A DNA stretch of 15,761 bases, from positions 1 through 15,761 of the forward strand of contig JANQST010000539.1 of NCBI GenBank assembly GCA_028279155.1, read 5' to 3'. The notes beneath the pieces are model-generated. The model searched no databases. It was given only the letters and a program-made list of their open reading frames with translations, and was not told where the DNA came from. Positions 14,005 through 15,761 of this stretch are shown here, in pieces. A program made the translations under genes and the position numbers. Source of the DNA: Cyclobacteriaceae bacterium (GTDB taxonomy: Bacteria; Bacteroidota; Bacteroidia; Cytophagales; Cyclobacteriaceae). Every line of letters starts with the position of its first letter. Position 1 is the first letter of the stretch.

Positions 14005-15027
14005 ATGTTTGTTGATCTCAACGATACTATTTCAATCGCTTCAAAGCTAACGCCAAAAAGAATAGCAAATGCTTCCCGCATCTGGACCTCTTATCTAAAG
14101 TCAAAGCGAAGAGGTTATTCATCAATTTCAGGGTTGCCTATCAGTTTGGCGATCGAGCCAACAACTGCCTGCAACCTCCGTTGTCCAGAATGTCCGAGTG
14201 GCCTCCGATCATTTTCTCGACCTACTGGGAAGTTGGATGTTTCTCTTTTCGAGAAAGTACTTGATGAGGTAAGTGACCATCTGATGTATCTGACTTTTTA
14301 TTTTCAGGGAGAACCTTATTTAAATCCTGATTTCCTGGATATGGTGAAAATCGCTGATGATCATAACATTTACACAACTACTTCAACCAATGCCCATTTC
14401 CTTGACGAGGAAACAGCTAGAAAAACGGTGGAATCCGGGTTGAATCGTCTTATTATATCAATTGATGGGTCAAGCCAGGACACTTATGAAGCTTACAGAA
14501 AAGAAGGAAATCTTGAGAAAGTTCTTGAAGGAACATCCAACATCATTAGACACAAAAAAGACTTAAAAAAGTCTTCCCTAAAAGTTGTGTGGCAATTTCT
14601 TGTGGTCAGAACTAACGAACATCAAATCGCAGAGATTCAAAAACTGGCAAAACAATATGGAGTTGATAAAGTAGCGTTCAAAACAGCACAATTGTATGAC
14701 TACAAAAACGGAAATGAATTGATGCCAACAATTGACAAGTATTCACGGTATCGTTCCAATGGCGATGGCTCCTTTTCAATTAAGAACAAACTCGAAAACA
14801 AATGCTGGAAAATGTGGAATTCATGTGTAATCACCTGGGACGGGCAAGTTATCCCATGCTGTTTTGATAAAGATGCCAGTCATAGTTTCGGAAATATAGC
14901 AAAAGCTAATTTTAAAGACATATGGTTTTCCAGAAGTTACCAGGGCTTTAGAAACGCCCTCTTAAATTCCCGCTCTGAAATAGAAATCTGCAAAAACTGC
15001 ACGGAAGGCCTGAAGGTTTGGGCATGA
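14005..15027 (+). CDS. Radical SAM/SPASM domain protein
   Basis: 340 residues from ATG 14005. The radical SAM cluster motif is C56NLRC60PEC63 (CxxxCxxC) in EPTTACNLRCPEC. FQGEP (100-104) corresponds to the GGEP-type SAM-binding motif, and SIDGSSQDTYEAYRK (152-166) is the usual strand-5 region. The C-terminal SPASM-like domain provides Cys267, Cys274, Cys285, Cys286, Cys329 and Cys332 (CWKMWNSC, IPCCFD, CKNC) for one or more auxiliary clusters. Such enzymes modify peptides, proteins or small molecules; no precursor peptide is visible beside it, so the substrate is unknown. Start choice: in-frame TTG 13966 and ATG 13984 would extend the protein into the divergent lnb coding region, so ATG 14005 is preferred. 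Its promoter must still lie within or against the lnb 5' end. It is 31 bp upstream of the E1 dehydrogenase gene, a probable operon. Confidence 0.92.
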   Translation: MFVDLNDTISIASKLTPKRIANASRIWTSYLKSKRRGYSSISGLPISLAIEPTTACNLRCPECPSGLRSFSRPTGKLDVSLFEKVLDEVSDHLMYLTFYFQGEPYLNPDFLDMVKIADDHNIYTTTSTNAHFLDEETARKTVESGLNRLIISIDGSSQDTYEAYRKEGNLEKVLEGTSNIIRHKKDLKKSSLKVVWQFLVVRTNEHQIAEIQKLAKQYGVDKVAFKTAQLYDYKNGNELMPTIDKYSRYRSNGDGSFSIKNKLENKCWKMWNSCVITWDGQVIPCCFDKDASHSFGNIAKANFKDIWFSRSYQGFRNALLNSRSEIEICKNCTEGLKVWA

Positions 15028-15058
15028 TGTAGTTATTTCGCAGTTCCAATTAACCAAA

Positions 15059-15761
15059 ATGAAGTTTCAAAGAAAATCAAGGTCTGATAAAAAGCTAATT
15101 GACATCTATCGAGAGTTAGTTACTCCCCGATTAATCGAAGACAAAATGTTGATCTTGCTGCGCCAGGGAAAGATCAGCAAGTGGTTCTCCGGTATCGGGC
15201 AAGAAGCCATCTCCGTTGGCGCTTCATTGATCCTGGAAAAAGACGAATACATTCTCCCAATGCATCGAAACCTTGGCGTGTTTACCTCAAGAGGTGTACC
15301 CATGCGGAACCTATTTTCGCAGTTTCAGGGGAAAGCAAATGGGTTTACCAAAGGTCGTGACAGAAGTTTCCATTTTGGAACCCAAGACTACAACATCGTC
15401 GGGATGATCTCTCATCTTGGCCCGCAATTGGGGATAGCAGATGGGATTGCCTTGTCTCACCTACTGAAAAAGGAAAAGAAACTAAGTCTTGTTTTTACCG
15501 GAGATGGCGGAACCAGCGAAGGAGATTTCCATGAAGCCGTAAACGTTGCTTCTGTTTGGAACCTACCAGTCATATTTGTGATCGAGAATAACGGGTACGG
15601 ACTTTCAACACCAAGTCGCGAGCAATTCAATTTTGAATCTTTCGTGGTGAAAGGACCTGCCTACGGAATCGAAGCCTACAGTGTTGAAGGAAACTCAATT
15701 CTTGAGGTTATGAACGAGTTAGAGAAATTAGCCAAGGCTGCATTTGAACCCAGTGCGTCTG
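15059..15761 (+). CDS. Thiamine-diphosphate 2-oxoacid dehydrogenase E1 component, 3' end cut by window edge
   Basis: ATG at 15059 opens a frame that runs to the right edge, giving 234 codons. The sequence is E1-alpha-like: QGKISKWFSGIGQEAISVGA (36-55), the MHRNLGVF block (68-75), the GRDRSFHFG loop (99-107), and the ThDP-binding motif beginning GDGGTSEGDFHEA (148-160) and closing with ENNGYGLSTP (176-185). These enzymes decarboxylate branched-chain 2-oxo acids or pyruvate and pass the acyl group to the lipoyl E2 subunit. The N-terminal sequence resembles the Bacteroidota form in which E1 alpha and beta are fused into one chain of about 660 residues, so the missing part is probably large. It follows the radical SAM gene by 31 bp on the same strand. 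Substrate (branched-chain or pyruvate) cannot be decided from this part. Confidence 0.92.
   Translation, partial: MKFQRKSRSDKKLIDIYRELVTPRLIEDKMLILLRQGKISKWFSGIGQEAISVGASLILEKDEYILPMHRNLGVFTSRGVPMRNLFSQFQGKANGFTKGRDRSFHFGTQDYNIVGMISHLGPQLGIADGIALSHLLKKEKKLSLVFTGDGGTSEGDFHEAVNVASVWNLPVIFVIENNGYGLSTPSREQFNFESFVVKGPAYGIEAYSVEGNSILEVMNELEKLAKAAFEPSAS

Noticed and set aside
1..15761. Mobile elements, CRISPR arrays, toxin-antitoxin pairs, tRNA or rRNA genes, defence islands
   Set aside because: No transposase, integrase, repeat-spacer pattern, paired small genes or structured RNA could be seen, and gene spacing leaves little room for them.

Overview
The window reads as chromosomal DNA of a marine- or soil-type Bacteroidota, most likely in the Cytophagales/Cyclobacteriaceae range. 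The reasons are: several Bacteroidota-typical families (DUF5117/DUF4953 metalloprotease, DUF6702, Lnb/DUF4105, TonB_C proteins with an F-x-G-G motif, fused-type E1 dehydrogenase); almost no Shine-Dalgarno sequences; one clean Bacteroidota-type -7 box (TAnnTTTG) at 10108-10115; and moderate-to-low GC. I see no tRNA, rRNA, CRISPR, IS element, prophage or integration scar. Gene density is high and the longest gap between genes is about 145 bp.

Layout. (1) 3-2159, minus: large lipoprotein zinc metalloprotease, cut by the left edge. (2) 2306-5301, plus: a tight four-gene operon with two tandem paralogous membrane-anchored alpha/beta hydrolases (8-bp gap), a 2'-5' RNA ligase/cyclic phosphodiesterase-like protein (8-bp overlap) and a secreted protein with a TonB C-terminal domain (4-bp ATGA overlap). 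(3) 5343-6545, plus: a DUF763 protein of unknown function behind a short palindromic leader. (4) 6578-10036: a DUF6702 gene (minus) divergent from a HupE/UreJ membrane protein, followed by a secreted M1 metallopeptidase that ends in a good intrinsic terminator. (5) 10132-10941: a lipoprotein of unknown function with its own promoter. (6) 11018-12412: an orphan 7-TM histidine kinase. (7) 12479-12760: a DUF427 protein whose stop codon overlaps that of the convergent gene. (8) 12757-13989, minus: a DUF4105/Lnb protein, probably the Bacteroidota lipoprotein N-acyltransferase, head-to-head with (9) a radical SAM/SPASM protein (14005-15027), which is followed by (10) the start of a thiamine-diphosphate 2-oxoacid dehydrogenase E1 gene running off the right edge.

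Working together: much of the window concerns the cell envelope. There are two exported zinc peptidases, two membrane-anchored hydrolases, a periplasmic TonB-domain protein, two predicted lipoproteins, and Lnb, which would finish the acylation of such lipoproteins. The rest are housekeeping or poorly characterised genes. No single block looks like an undescribed defence or mobile system. The best second-look items are the hydrolase/RNA-ligase/TonB operon with its lysine-for-histidine hydrolase and double TonB-like domain, the DUF763 gene, and the DUF6702/HupE/M1 module.
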